DNA of 64,000 bases from Ignavibacteria bacterium (GTDB lineage: Bacteria > Bacteroidota > Ignavibacteria > Kapaibacteriales > UBA2268): assembly GCA_031261605.1 (NCBI GenBank), contig JAISJI010000036.1, positions 1-64,000 of the forward strand, in the 5' to 3' direction. Shown here in pieces: positions 1 through 9,028 of the stretch (position 1 is the first letter of the stretch; every line of letters starts with the position of its first letter). A program made the position numbers and the translations under genes. Under the pieces are notes generated by a model. The model saw only the letters and a program-made list of their open reading frames with translations. It made no database searches and had not been told where the DNA came from.

Positions 1-852
1 GGGGTCTAGACCAGCAGGCATTGATACAAAGCCACCAAATCTACAATAGTAGAAATTTTATAGTGGGGTCTAGACTTACTTCAATATCATCGCTGATATA
101 TTTAATCTACAATAGTAGAAATTTTATAGTGGGGTCTAGACCTGCATACAGGGTTAAAACAAGTATTAATGATCTACAATAGTAGAAATTTTATAGTGGG
201 GTCTAGACGATGCACAAACAAGTTCATCACAAACAATCTACAATAGTAGAAATTTTATAGTGGGGTCTAGACTGTAAGCATAAGTTTTTAATCCACACAA
301 TCTACAATAGTAGAAATTTTATAGTGGGGTCTAGACGTTGCAGAGGAACGAGATAATTTAGATAATCTACAATAGTAGAAATTTTATAGTGGGGTCTAGA
401 CTCTTGAAAATTAGTATTAATTGATTCAATCTACAATAGTAGAAATTTTATAGTGGGGTCTAGACATTAATATCACAAGTAGATACTTCAAATCTACAAT
501 AGTAGAAATTTTATAGTGGGGTCTAGACTTTAAAGGATGAAATACCAACTAATGATCTACAATAGTAGAAATTTTATAGTGGGGTCTAGACCTGTTATTT
601 TGTAATACATGTCATTCAATCTACAATAGTAGAAATTTTATAGTGGGGTCTAGACGACCCTGAGACACACGAGACAATTGAAATGCATCTACAATAGTAG
701 AAATTTTATAGTGGGGTCTAGACGCAAGTGGTTCTCTTGGTGAAGACGAAATCTACAATAGTAGAAATTTTATAGTGGGGTCTAGACCTATTTTCCACAT
801 TATCTTATTCCGTTGATCTACAATAGTAGAAATTTTATAGTGGGGTCTAGAC
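1..852 (-). CRISPR. Type V-A (Cas12a) CRISPR array, 13 full repeats plus a partial one
   Basis: Thirteen identical 37-base repeats lie at 39-75, 105-141, 172-208, 236-272, 300-336, 365-401, 429-465, 492-528, 555-591, 619-655, 687-723, 751-787 and 816-852. The last 11 bases of another fill 1-11, so the array continues past the left edge. Thirteen unique spacers of 26-31 bases are visible. Read on the minus strand, the repeat starts GTCTAGACCCC and ends TTTCTACTATTGTAGAT. The end is the Cas12a crRNA handle: a TCTAC/GTAGA stem with a four-base loop. Transcription is therefore leftward from the cas2 side, and the newest spacer should be 788-815. Every repeat is perfect, with no degenerate terminal copy in view, so the old end lies outside the window. 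Confidence 0.98.
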
Positions 853-1036
853 CTTAATCACTATTTTACAAACGCAATATAACTATTTTTCCGCTATTTA
901 TCACTATCACTAAAAAACTTTTTTTACCCCCTCTCATTTTTGCTTTCCTATAAAATTCCACTAACACAATGAAAATACACTGCTTACAATAAATAAATTT
1001 GTAAACATAAAAAAATAAACAGCAAGGTCTGCAAAA
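853..1036 (-). promoter_or_regulatory. CRISPR leader between cas2 and the array
   Basis: This 184-base AT-rich stretch separates the cas2 stop from the first repeat and lies upstream of the array in its direction of transcription, where the leader and array promoter belong. It contains A/T runs and no convincing gene. I could not find a clean TAnnTTTG box in it, so the promoter position is not assigned. An ORF that crosses 961-1161 is a frame shadow of cas2. Confidence 0.7.
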
Positions 1037-1309
1037 CTAAAAAAATAGCAAATCCTTGTCCCTATGTATGGCGTTTCCATATTTAATGGTTTTGTCCAAA
1101 TCCGTTTCGAAGATAAAAACGCTATCACCACCACCAAACTGCTTAGCATAAGTGGTTTCAATCTTTACTTTTATGACATTTAGTAGCCGCGAAGAATAAT
1201 TTAATTCATAGACGGAATATTGAAGGCGGATGGCACCTTCTTTCTGTAACCATTTGGAAAATCGTGTCCGAAGTTTATCATCGGAGATGTCGTAACTAAC
1301 AACTAACAT
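1037..1309 (-). CDS. cas2: CRISPR-associated endoribonuclease Cas2
   Basis: This is a 90-residue protein of normal Cas2 length. It begins with the ferredoxin-like first strand and its conserved Asp (MLVVSYDISDDKLRTRFSKW), followed by the usual basic first helix and the hydrophobic second strand (YSVYELN). Cas2 dimers bridge two Cas1 dimers in the spacer integration complex. The start lies 2 bases beyond the cas1 stop, consistent with one adaptation operon. It is the last gene before the leader. Confidence 0.95.
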   Translation of the reverse strand: MLVVSYDISDDKLRTRFSKWLQKEGAIRLQYSVYELNYSSRLLNVIKVKIETTYAKQFGGGDSVFIFETDLDKTIKYGNAIHRDKDLLFF

Positions 1310-1311
1310 AT

Positions 1312-2280
1312 CTATATATCGAATTGTGGATATAAATCGGCTGGCTTGTTCTGCATAAATGCTCTATAATACGCCTGTATATACTTGAAAACACTGGATT
1401 TATGCTCAACAAGGACTTCATAGAACATTTTTGAATAATCTTTGTTCTTTTCTGTTTTGAGAAAGTATTCATCTTTAACTTTATTAAAATCAGTAAGTTG
1501 ACATTGTTTTGTGTTAAATGCTTTTCTTACTTGGCGGTCAATTAAACATCTAAATGGCTCCATTAGGTCGCAAATTAAGGACTTACGCTTAAACCAAAGT
1601 TGGTGATAAACGCCTCTGTATGGGTCAAATCCGAACATTCGAACAAACGCTTCTATGTAATTGAATAAAATGGTATAGCCGATGTCAAGAGTTGCGTTTA
1701 TTGGGTCAATTTTGGTTCGCGGTCGTCTTCCTTTCCATCCAAGTTCGGAAAAATATGCAGCAAAGAAGTATTTTGCAGCCCTGCCTTCTACTCCCATTAA
1801 ATTATCATAAGCATCTATTTCTGATATAGATAGTAGAAAATAATTACATTGATTTTTTGCGTATTCTATGCTTTCGTTTTTAAGACGAGTTTTTTCGAGC
1901 AAGCGTATTTGATTGCGTATCTTATTGGAAACAATGACCTTAGGAATTAATAGGTTTTCTTTTTGGTATTCGTATTGCTTTTTCCGCAAAAGATAATTTG
2001 CTTCGGCAGTAATGGCGAAGAAAAATACTATGCGAAAATTACTTTTCATTACTATAAGCGGAATACCAAATTTAGTGCATTTATCTATAAGTGGTGTAGT
2101 GATTGTGGTATGACCAATAACAAATATAGCGAGAATTTTCTGGAAAGGAATTTTCGTAAGCGTTTTATTTTCATTGGTATCCACGATAGCGAGTTCGCCC
2201 GTAATTACCCTAATGGCTCTGTCGTCCAATCCATTTACTATAACAATACTGCGATTAAGAATATCTTTATTAGTAAACAT
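1312..2280 (-). CDS. cas1: CRISPR-associated integrase Cas1
   Basis: This 322-residue protein is the metal-dependent integrase that inserts prespacers at the leader end of the array. The catalytic residues are recognisable as E165 (in VEGRAAKYFF), H226 (in GVYHQLWF) and D238/E241 (in CDLMEPFR). The start overlaps the cas4 end by 11 bases, so translation is probably coupled. Cas4 in this operon is expected to trim prespacers and set orientation for a T-rich PAM; that is family knowledge, not visible here. Confidence 0.96.
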   Translation of the reverse strand: MFTNKDILNRSIVIVNGLDDRAIRVITGELAIVDTNENKTLTKIPFQKILAIFVIGHTTITTPLIDKCTKFGIPLIVMKSNFRIVFFFAITAEANYLLRKKQYEYQKENLLIPKVIVSNKIRNQIRLLEKTRLKNESIEYAKNQCNYFLLSISEIDAYDNLMGVEGRAAKYFFAAYFSELGWKGRRPRTKIDPINATLDIGYTILFNYIEAFVRMFGFDPYRGVYHQLWFKRKSLICDLMEPFRCLIDRQVRKAFNTKQCQLTDFNKVKDEYFLKTEKNKDYSKMFYEVLVEHKSSVFKYIQAYYRAFMQNKPADLYPQFDI

Positions 2281-2833
2281 TTTCTACCTCCGATTTATCG
2301 CATAAGTTACAATAAATACAGTGCTTACATTTATTTTCATTAGTTTTAATTGGCTTTTCTGGGTTATAATTTTTGAATTCATTGATAAAATTTATAAGTT
2401 GTGATTTTTCAATGGCACTTGGGATTTCTATTGGAAAAGTTTGGTTTGTGGATATGGAGTGCATTGTAAGTTTTTCAATTTGGTAGCCCATTTCAAGCAT
2501 ACAGAAATATTGAGCCCAGAGTTGGAATATTTGCCCTTGGTATATAGTGGTAAGTTTATATTTTCTTTCGGTTAGGAGTTTTTCATCTGCTTTATAGATG
2601 TCTATTTTGCCGGCAATGCCAAGTTCATCGGAATAGACGGAAAGAGAGGTAAGTTCTGATTTTTTTGTGCTATATTGATTATTATCAATAGCAGAATGTG
2701 CTGATTTTCCAGTGGCTTGAGGAGTAGAATGCACAATACCCTCATCTCCACCCATATATACATTATGCAAATAAATGGAATATGGGCAGAAAATGAAGTC
2801 GTTAAGTAGAGAGATTGCAATATATTCGTCCAT
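2270..2833 (-). CDS. cas4: CRISPR-associated exonuclease Cas4
   Basis: This 187-residue protein has the Cas4/RecB-like layout. A lone N-terminal cysteine (C16) and a C-terminal cluster C169, C172, C175, C178 would hold an iron-sulfur cluster. Between them is a PD-(D/E)XK core with GKIDIYKAD and TERKYKL as the acidic and Lys-bearing motifs. The start codon follows the cas12a stop directly (TAG then ATG). It presumably processes prespacer ends before Cas1-Cas2 integration. Confidence 0.92.
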   Translation of the reverse strand: MDEYIAISLLNDFIFCPYSIYLHNVYMGGDEGIVHSTPQATGKSAHSAIDNNQYSTKKSELTSLSVYSDELGIAGKIDIYKADEKLLTERKYKLTTIYQGQIFQLWAQYFCMLEMGYQIEKLTMHSISTNQTFPIEIPSAIEKSQLINFINEFKNYNPEKPIKTNENKCKHCIYCNLCDKSEVENVY

Positions 2834-5800
2834 CTACTTATTTTGTATATAGTTAAGGTAATCTTCGTTCGGTATTTTCAAATCAATTTTACCAATCTCT
2901 TCGGCTTCTTTTATTCGCTCTACAATCATAAGTCCTTTACGTGCAATATTATACGCACCATTGGCATCTGCATCTTTGGGTTTTGTTTTGTCCGCTTTTC
3001 TGCTATCGTAAAAATTACCATTTTCATCTGCAATCGGAGAAATAAGATAATCTGTGTCTGTATTTGGTATGTTATTTCGCATTTGTAGTGTAAGTTTCAG
3101 CAAATGCAATAGTTCTTCAAAAAACGATTTTTCGGATTGTTTCAAAATAAATTCTTTTATATTTTCTTTTGGCAATATCTTTGCAAACTCATTCGTTAGC
3201 ATAATATTCGGCTCGCTATCCCATTGATTATTTTTATCAGGATTACGGAAATTCTTTATTCTATCGCCGTTAGTGCAGATAATCCAATCTTGCCGACCTT
3301 TTGCTTTGCCATTGAAATCAGTATAGTTATCCACAACAAATTCAAAATAATTCTTCTCTGCATTATATCTAACATCTGCAAATTTACCAAAGAATTCCTT
3401 TGATTTATCAATACTTGCATATCGGGTATCAAACATATTGACAAAGCCGGTAATTGGGTCAATTTTGCTGGTGTTCCACGCAGGAATATAGAAAAGAAAG
3501 CCAGATTGTTTGCCCATTTTCTCAAAACTCTCGAAAGCGTTTGTTAATTGATACGCTTTTAGCAAACCACCGTCTTCATTTGATTTTTCTTCATCTTTAT
3601 GCAATACCAAGTAGTTAAGTTTATCAATAAGCATTTTTTCGAACTTCTGATATACAGATTTTTCTACTTTTTGCCTTCCTCGTATAAAGCCAAAATTTAA
3701 ATCTTCTAACACAACAATTGCCTTACGCTCTATCATCATTAAAGCGATTTTATGAATTACATTGCTTAAATATCCTTCTTTGAGTTCCTTTATATTTTCT
3801 ATTGTATCCCAACTCTGGCGGGCATCATTGCGTTTATCTTCTTTTGTAGCCAATAACTTATGATAATCTGTTTTATGTTCTTCACCTTTATACTCATTTA
3901 CTATTTCATTTAACGAATGTTGTTCAATAATATTCCCATCCAAATCAATCAAACAAAGATAAAGCAAATGCCTTTCGCCACGGTCTATTCCAATAATATG
4001 CTGTATTTGATTGTCTTTAATGTATTGATTTACAATAGTGTTAATCTTATTAATGCCCTTTTCTTTGAAATTCATTGTAATCGGCACGTGAAATAAAAAC
4101 TTATCCATCGTATAGCGTCTATCTTTAATGATGTCATAGCCAAATGTGCTTTCGGGTTTATCATTGTTTTCGTTTTTATTCTTTATTGGTTGATTTGCTT
4201 TATGGATTATGGTATTTTCGTCTTTGATACTCTTCTTTCTATAAAATACTTCTGCCTCTCCATTCAATTTATATATAGTATCTTTCAGGTTATTTTCGTC
4301 AAAAAGCATCCTCCAATATTGAGTGTGCATATTGGGCGTTCCTTTGCTATGAGTAGAGAAGTCCTTGTTATATATTTGGAAGAGGTAGAGTTTGCCGGCA
4401 TTTACCATTTCATCTATCCACACAGCAGGGATATTTCTGAAGGAAAGTTTGTATCCCTGAAGCTCTACTTCACGATAAAAAGCACTTATGTCTTCATATT
4501 CACTCGTATTAGCAAAATGAAAATCAAATTTACTCCAATCCGGATGATTAGATATAGAGCGTTTAAAGAAATCTATAAGTCGATGGCAATCTACTAAATT
4601 GAACAAATTGCCTTTCTTATGGGTCCCTTTCTTATATGCAGCGTGTATTATCTTATCTTCTGGCGAAAGGTTATCTATTCTGAACTTTGCAAAGAATACT
4701 TTCGGCAGCATTTTGTTTGCACCGGGAAGTAATTTGTAATCTATCTTTTCGTAGCATTCGCCTACTTGTGGTAATTTTTCCTTAAAGATTCCGTTGTTCT
4801 TTTTATCCATTATTGCAAGATAATATAAACCATCTTTTCGTAGCAGAACGCTTGTATTATCTGGCTCTTTATTTACATCCCAGCCATTTAGTAACGTGGA
4901 ATTCTCAAAATTCAACTTAAATTTCTCTACCTTATATGGCTTTTGTGTTAAGTAATTCCTTACTTTATTGTAAAGAGGCGTAATCTCATCTAATATATCC
5001 CAAAATTTATCAAATCTTTCGTAAAAATTGGCATCTATATCAACATTACAACATAATGGCTTTATAAAGTGCTGTAAATCCTTTATACTATCCAAAAAGT
5101 TTTTTATTTGCTGCTTGCGAAGAGGTTCAGAACGCAACTGCACATCATCCTTGTTTTCATATAGATTAGCAAATTCTTTATAATGGTTATCAATTATATC
5201 AAATAGATTTTTATCATCCTTATTATTGAATGACTTAAAGTATTCAATGACATCTTTATACTTCGGTTCATCCTCATCTTTCACCAAAATACATTTATTA
5301 ATGTATTCTATAGATAGAAATTTTTGCTTTTCGTATGCTTTGCCTATTCGCTCTTCATATTTTTCAATGCTTCCTTTTTTATTTTGTTTGTCTTTTTCAG
5401 ATAAATGAGATTTAATATCTTCACTTATCTTATTCCAATTTCCAAACATTCTCTGGGAAATATTTGTTAAACTCGTATCATTTCGCAAATATATTTTTGA
5501 CAAATCAAATTCATCCATATCGCACAGCAATTTTTTAATTTCCTCTAACGCTTTATCCTTTATATCGCAATATACATCGTTTATACTATTTAGCAATTCG
5601 GCATCATCGCTAAACATATCAGGTAACCACGACAAAGATTCCTTGTCGCTTAATATTTGCTTGAATAGCGGAATAAACTTTGGCAACTTATCCTTCTTAT
5701 CGTTTTGCTGTTGGTTGTAGAGATTTATTTTTTCGTTAAGTCCTTGAATTTTATCTCCACTTTCTTCTGCCCTTCCGCCGATGATAGCATTATAGTCAGT

Positions 5801-6460
5801 TATTTGTTTTTGCGTTAGCACGCTATTATATCCACTTATAGTGAAATATGGCGAAAGTTTGTTTATATCCACATCCTCAAATATTTCAGAATAGTCCCTA
5901 ACAGCATTGCTTGCTTTAAGTTTCTCAAAAGATTTCATATTCGTCAAAAATTTAGGAAAATTTTGGTGAAGCAAGCGATACGCTATAGATGTAGATTGCT
6001 CTTCGTCAGTATACATATTCTCACGGTTCTTGTGGAAGCCATTAAAATAAGTAGTCCACTTATTGAATTTTGCTACTAACTCTTTATCTTCAGCAGTATC
6101 AACAAATTCCAGCAAATCTTCTGTTATTAATTCTTTGCCGAACAATCTGTCGGTGTCAAAGCAACTAACTACTTGCTTTCGTAGTTTTTCACTTATTTTT
6201 TGCGTATCTTCCTTCTTTTCTAACGACTCTTTGTATGTCGTTAGGTCGGATATATCTAATTCCACCTTAGATAAAGAGCGTTCTATGAAGTCCTTGTGAT
6301 ATTTATCTATCAGTTTCTTCATTTCCTTATAGTCGGAAGCACGCTGTTCGTCTTGTTTTAGCAATTCGCTGTTTGAAATGTTAGTGGCTGTTGAGCCCAC
6401 TGGCTTTAACTCAAAGCGCAAGGTCTTAGTAACCTTGTATAGGTTCTGGAATGTTTCCAT
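2834..6460 (-). CDS. cas12a: CRISPR-associated effector nuclease Cas12a (Cpf1)
   Basis: At 1208 residues this is slightly shorter than the Francisella and Acidaminococcus enzymes (about 1300). All RuvC motifs are intact: GIDRGERH with D826, VVLEDLNFGFIRGR with E919, and DADANGAYNIA with D1163/D1165. The segment RRYTMDKFLFHVPITMNF, conserved in Cas12a and linked to pre-crRNA processing, is present. So is the Nuc-domain stretch ICTNGDRIKNFRNP with its conserved Arg. The protein should therefore mature its own crRNAs and cleave DNA next to a T-rich PAM. It is the first gene of the operon. No TAnnTTTG promoter is visible in the 117 bases between it and the upstream tRNA on the same strand. Confidence 0.98.
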   Translation of the reverse strand: METFQNLYKVTKTLRFELKPVGSTATNISNSELLKQDEQRASDYKEMKKLIDKYHKDFIERSLSKVELDISDLTTYKESLEKKEDTQKISEKLRKQVVSCFDTDRLFGKELITEDLLEFVDTAEDKELVAKFNKWTTYFNGFHKNRENMYTDEEQSTSIAYRLLHQNFPKFLTNMKSFEKLKASNAVRDYSEIFEDVDINKLSPYFTISGYNSVLTQKQITDYNAIIGGRAEESGDKIQGLNEKINLYNQQQNDKKDKLPKFIPLFKQILSDKESLSWLPDMFSDDAELLNSINDVYCDIKDKALEEIKKLLCDMDEFDLSKIYLRNDTSLTNISQRMFGNWNKISEDIKSHLSEKDKQNKKGSIEKYEERIGKAYEKQKFLSIEYINKCILVKDEDEPKYKDVIEYFKSFNNKDDKNLFDIIDNHYKEFANLYENKDDVQLRSEPLRKQQIKNFLDSIKDLQHFIKPLCCNVDIDANFYERFDKFWDILDEITPLYNKVRNYLTQKPYKVEKFKLNFENSTLLNGWDVNKEPDNTSVLLRKDGLYYLAIMDKKNNGIFKEKLPQVGECYEKIDYKLLPGANKMLPKVFFAKFRIDNLSPEDKIIHAAYKKGTHKKGNLFNLVDCHRLIDFFKRSISNHPDWSKFDFHFANTSEYEDISAFYREVELQGYKLSFRNIPAVWIDEMVNAGKLYLFQIYNKDFSTHSKGTPNMHTQYWRMLFDENNLKDTIYKLNGEAEVFYRKKSIKDENTIIHKANQPIKNKNENNDKPESTFGYDIIKDRRYTMDKFLFHVPITMNFKEKGINKINTIVNQYIKDNQIQHIIGIDRGERHLLYLCLIDLDGNIIEQHSLNEIVNEYKGEEHKTDYHKLLATKEDKRNDARQSWDTIENIKELKEGYLSNVIHKIALMMIERKAIVVLEDLNFGFIRGRQKVEKSVYQKFEKMLIDKLNYLVLHKDEEKSNEDGGLLKAYQLTNAFESFEKMGKQSGFLFYIPAWNTSKIDPITGFVNMFDTRYASIDKSKEFFGKFADVRYNAEKNYFEFVVDNYTDFNGKAKGRQDWIICTNGDRIKNFRNPDKNNQWDSEPNIMLTNEFAKILPKENIKEFILKQSEKSFFEELLHLLKLTLQMRNNIPNTDTDYLISPIADENGNFYDSRKADKTKPKDADANGAYNIARKGLMIVERIKEAEEIGKIDLKIPNEDYLNYIQNK

Positions 6461-6577
6461 AATGATATTATATTGTGGAAAATAGCGGAGGGCTTGGTTT
6501 CTTGGGTTTCCTCATTCGTTGATAACGAACAGCAAACTCAGCATTTTCGGTTTGTTGTTTTTTTCGGATTGTATTGT

Positions 6578-6651
6578 ACCGAGGGAGGGATTTGAACCCC
6601 CGACACCAGGATTATGATTCCTGTGCTCTAACCAACTGAGCTACCCCGGCT
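6578..6651 (-). tRNA. tRNA-Met (anticodon CAT)
   Basis: The minus strand folds as a 74-base cloverleaf. It has a 7-bp acceptor stem (GCCGGGG with CCTCGGT, two G-U pairs), a D arm GCTC/GAGC, an anticodon stem CAGGA/TCCTG around ATCATAA, and a T arm GGGGG/CCCTC with loop TTCAAAT. CCA is not encoded. The CAT anticodon could also mark a lysidine-modified tRNA-Ile2, but the TAGCTCAGTTGGTTAGAGCA body resembles elongator tRNA-Met. The CRISPR locus begins 117 bases downstream on the same strand. Confidence 0.93.
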
Positions 6652-6736
6652 TCTATTTGAAAACAAACTGTCTCAAAGATAGATTACAAATATAAGTGTT
6701 TTTTTTTTATTTACCAAATTCAAGGAAAATATTTTG

Positions 6737-7303
6737 TTAATTGCTATCTGTAATTTCTTTTATTTGGTCTCTAATTTTTGCTGCATCCTCATAATTTTCA
6801 TTGCGAACTGCTCTATCTAATTGATTTTGCAACTGCTCTAAGCGAGTTCTACCGCGTGTATGGTGAGAGGCATCGTTATCATTATTTCTTTCGTTGTCCA
6901 TAGTAGCAAACATACCAATTTCGTCCAAAATATGCGAGTATGTATATATCGGAGCATCGCAACGCAAAGCCAAAGCAATTGCATCGCTTGGTCGGCAGTC
7001 AATTTCAATGTCGTCATCGGCAAAAATCATACGTGCAAAATAAGTGCTATCGCGGACATCGCTAATCAATATCTCCGTTAAAGTCATATTAGCGGAGTAT
7101 ATTAATGTCTTCATAATATCGTGCGTCATCGGTCTGGGAGTTACGGATTTTTCTATTTCAAAAGCAATAGATTGTGCTCCGAATGCGTCAATGATGATGG
7201 GTATGCTACGATTACCACCGATTTCTCTAAGTATAAGAGCGAATGTTGTAGGTGTTCCGGTCGTTGTGGAAATGCCTAATACTTGTAATTCTATTTTATC
7301 CAT
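6737..7303 (-). CDS. Bifunctional nuclease (DUF151) family protein with UVR motif
   Basis: This 188-residue protein has two parts. Residues 1 to about 130 match the bifunctional nuclease domain: LPIIID-like strand SIPIIIDAFGAQSIA, the PRPMTHDIM segment, and CRPSDAIALALR. The C-terminal 35 residues form a UvrB/UvrC-type UVR helix pair (NYEDAAKIRDQIKEI). This two-domain form is common in Bacteroidota and relatives. The family is reported to have DNase/RNase activity, but its cell role is unclear. A linker rich in Asn/Asp joins the domains. The gene starts 8 bases after the rsmA stop and is likely the last gene of that group. Confidence 0.88.
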   Translation of the reverse strand: MDKIELQVLGISTTTGTPTTFALILREIGGNRSIPIIIDAFGAQSIAFEIEKSVTPRPMTHDIMKTLIYSANMTLTEILISDVRDSTYFARMIFADDDIEIDCRPSDAIALALRCDAPIYTYSHILDEIGMFATMDNERNNDNDASHHTRGRTRLEQLQNQLDRAVRNENYEDAAKIRDQIKEITDSN

Positions 7304-7311
7304 TTTTTTGT

Positions 7312-8109
7312 TTAGTTAAGGTGCAAAAATAATGCGTTGTATAAGCGTATATAGTCAGTTAAAGATAATTCTTCTGCTCGTAGTTTTGCATAATTAGTAG
7401 GTATGGCGTCAGTTGTAATACTTTGCATTGTTAGGAATTGTTGCAAAGCGTTGGACAGCATTTTTCGTCTTTGTGAAAATGCCGCTCTAATCAATTTCAG
7501 CAAGTAGTATTTATCTACATCCAATTGTGGAGCATCAGTAAAATCAATAGATAGCACCGATGACGTAACTTTTGGAGCAGGATAGAACGCGGAAGCAGGA
7601 ATATGAAACTCTATTTTTGCCTTTCCATACAACTGCATAGCCAGCGTAGTAATGCCGTAATCCTTAGTTCTGGGAGTAGCCACATATCGCTGAGCGACTT
7701 CACGTTGAACAGTTAAGACCGCCTTTTGTATGACATCAGAATGAGCAAACAGCCAGAATAATATATCGTTAGTAATATTATAGGGAATGTTCCCAATTAC
7801 AAGCGTTTTCGTATCAATATAATCCTCCAACTTGACTTCTCTAATATCGGAATGAACCAAAGATAGATTGGGCATACCGGCAAACTTGTTCTGCAGAAAC
7901 TCAATAGCCCGCAAATCAATATCAAATGCAGTTACTTTGGCATCATTAGCGAGCAAAATCTCAGTGAGTGCTCCCATACCGGGACCAATTTCAATAATTT
8001 GCTTATCGGCAATATCTCCGAGTTTGGAGATAATTTTGGTTGCGATATTTTTATCTTGCAGAAAGTTTTGTCCGAAGTTTTTCAGTGGCTTAATCTTTTC
8101 TGCTGCCAT
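7312..8109 (-). CDS. rsmA: 16S rRNA dimethyladenosine transferase RsmA/KsgA
   Basis: This 265-residue Rossmann methyltransferase dimethylates the two adjacent adenines in the 3' terminal helix of 16S rRNA. Visible signatures are the N-terminal KPLKNFGQNFLQD, the SAM motif I IIEIGPGMGALTEILL, and motif IV VIGNIPYNITNDILF. The C-terminal helical domain contains FSQRRKMLSNAL. Its start overlaps the stop of the upstream FKBP gene by one base, implying translational coupling. Length and motif order are normal. Confidence 0.96.
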   Translation of the reverse strand: MAAEKIKPLKNFGQNFLQDKNIATKIISKLGDIADKQIIEIGPGMGALTEILLANDAKVTAFDIDLRAIEFLQNKFAGMPNLSLVHSDIREVKLEDYIDTKTLVIGNIPYNITNDILFWLFAHSDVIQKAVLTVQREVAQRYVATPRTKDYGITTLAMQLYGKAKIEFHIPASAFYPAPKVTSSVLSIDFTDAPQLDVDKYYLLKLIRAAFSQRRKMLSNALQQFLTMQSITTDAIPTNYAKLRAEELSLTDYIRLYNALFLHLN

Positions 8110-8534
8110 TAGTCAATGCTTAGTAACTCAATTTCGAATGTCAGGTCTTTATCCGCCAATTTATGATTAGCATCAAATACAACGCTCTCATCTTTTAATT
8201 CAATTACTTCAACTTCAACAACATTCTCTGGCGTAAGTTGCAGTTGCATAACGTCACCTACTTGAGGATGGATTTCGTCTGGAATGCTGTCGTTGGGGAA
8301 TTCAATAATCAATTCGTCCGTGCGTTTTCCATACGCTTCCTCGGCAGGAATAAATATTCTTCGTTTTTCGCCGACTTGCATATCAATTATGCCTTTTTCG
8401 AAACCCGGTATAACTAATCCGGAGCCGATAACGAAAGATAGTGGTTCGCTGCCGTATGATTCATCGAATACAGTGCCATCAGTGAGAGTGCCGCGGTAGT
8501 GTAGCGATACAGATTTGCCATTTTGTGCTGTCAT
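8109..8534 (-). CDS. FKBP-type peptidyl-prolyl isomerase, SlyD-like
   Basis: This 141-residue protein opens with the SlyD-type FKBP half-domain (VSLHYRGTLTDGTVFDES, then PLSFVIGSGLVIPGFEKGI). An insert-in-flap segment follows (about residues 65-120), and the FKBP fold closes with VFDANHKLADKDLTFEIELL. It lacks the Cys/His-rich metal-binding tail of E. coli SlyD. It probably acts as a cytoplasmic prolyl isomerase and chaperone. No signal peptide is present. It is coupled to rsmA. Confidence 0.93.
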   Translation of the reverse strand: MTAQNGKSVSLHYRGTLTDGTVFDESYGSEPLSFVIGSGLVIPGFEKGIIDMQVGEKRRIFIPAEEAYGKRTDELIIEFPNDSIPDEIHPQVGDVMQLQLTPENVVEVEVIELKDESVVFDANHKLADKDLTFEIELLSID

Positions 8535-8570
8535 TGTTTTGTATATTTAAAGTGAATATTTAATTTTGGA

Positions 8571-8951
8571 TTAGTCAAGACAAGCGACTGCTTCAATCTC
8601 TACGAGGACGTTCTTAGGTAGAGCAACAACACCGAAAGCAGCTCTTGCTGGCTTAGATGCGTTAAAGTAAGAATCATAGACCTCATTCATTTTGGCGAAG
8701 TTAGCCATATCATTAAGTAGGACTGTGGTCTTCACAACATCGGAGAGTTTACCGCCGGCTTCCTCCACAATTACCTTGATATTTTTAATGCATTGGTGAG
8801 TTTGTGCGATAATATCATCACCGGCTAAGTTGCCAGCAGCATCAAGAGGAATTTGTCCGGAGATGAAGAGCAATTTGCCTTCGGCTAATACGGAGTGTGA
8901 ATATGGACCGATTGGTTCTGGTGCATTTTTAGAATTAACTATTTTTTTCAT
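8571..8951 (-). CDS. ridA: RidA family reactive-intermediate deaminase
   Basis: This 126-residue protein is typical RidA (YjgF/YER057c/UK114). It starts NAPEPIGPYSHSV, has the SGQIPLDAAGNL strand and the KTTVLLNDMANFAKMNEVY segment. It ends with the conserved RAAFGVVALPKNVLVEIEAVA, whose first Arg binds the substrate carboxylate. These enzymes hydrolyse reactive enamines/imines released by PLP enzymes such as threonine dehydratase. It lies 36 bases upstream of the FKBP gene on the same strand. Confidence 0.95.
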   Translation of the reverse strand: MKKIVNSKNAPEPIGPYSHSVLAEGKLLFISGQIPLDAAGNLAGDDIIAQTHQCIKNIKVIVEEAGGKLSDVVKTTVLLNDMANFAKMNEVYDSYFNASKPARAAFGVVALPKNVLVEIEAVACLD

Positions 8952-9028
8952 TGTTGTATTTTAATATTAGTGAATAAACATCTGACAATATACGGATATT
9001 TGGGAAATAAATTATTACGAGTGCGAAA

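Noticed and set aside
961..1161. Small ORF over the leader and cas2 end
   Set aside because: Overlaps cas2 in another frame and has no support as a gene.
6461..6660. Integration site (att) at tRNA-Met with a second copy of the tRNA end
   Set aside because: No duplicate of the tRNA 3' end was noticed in the window, and no integrase or transposase gene is present. The left side of the array is outside the window.
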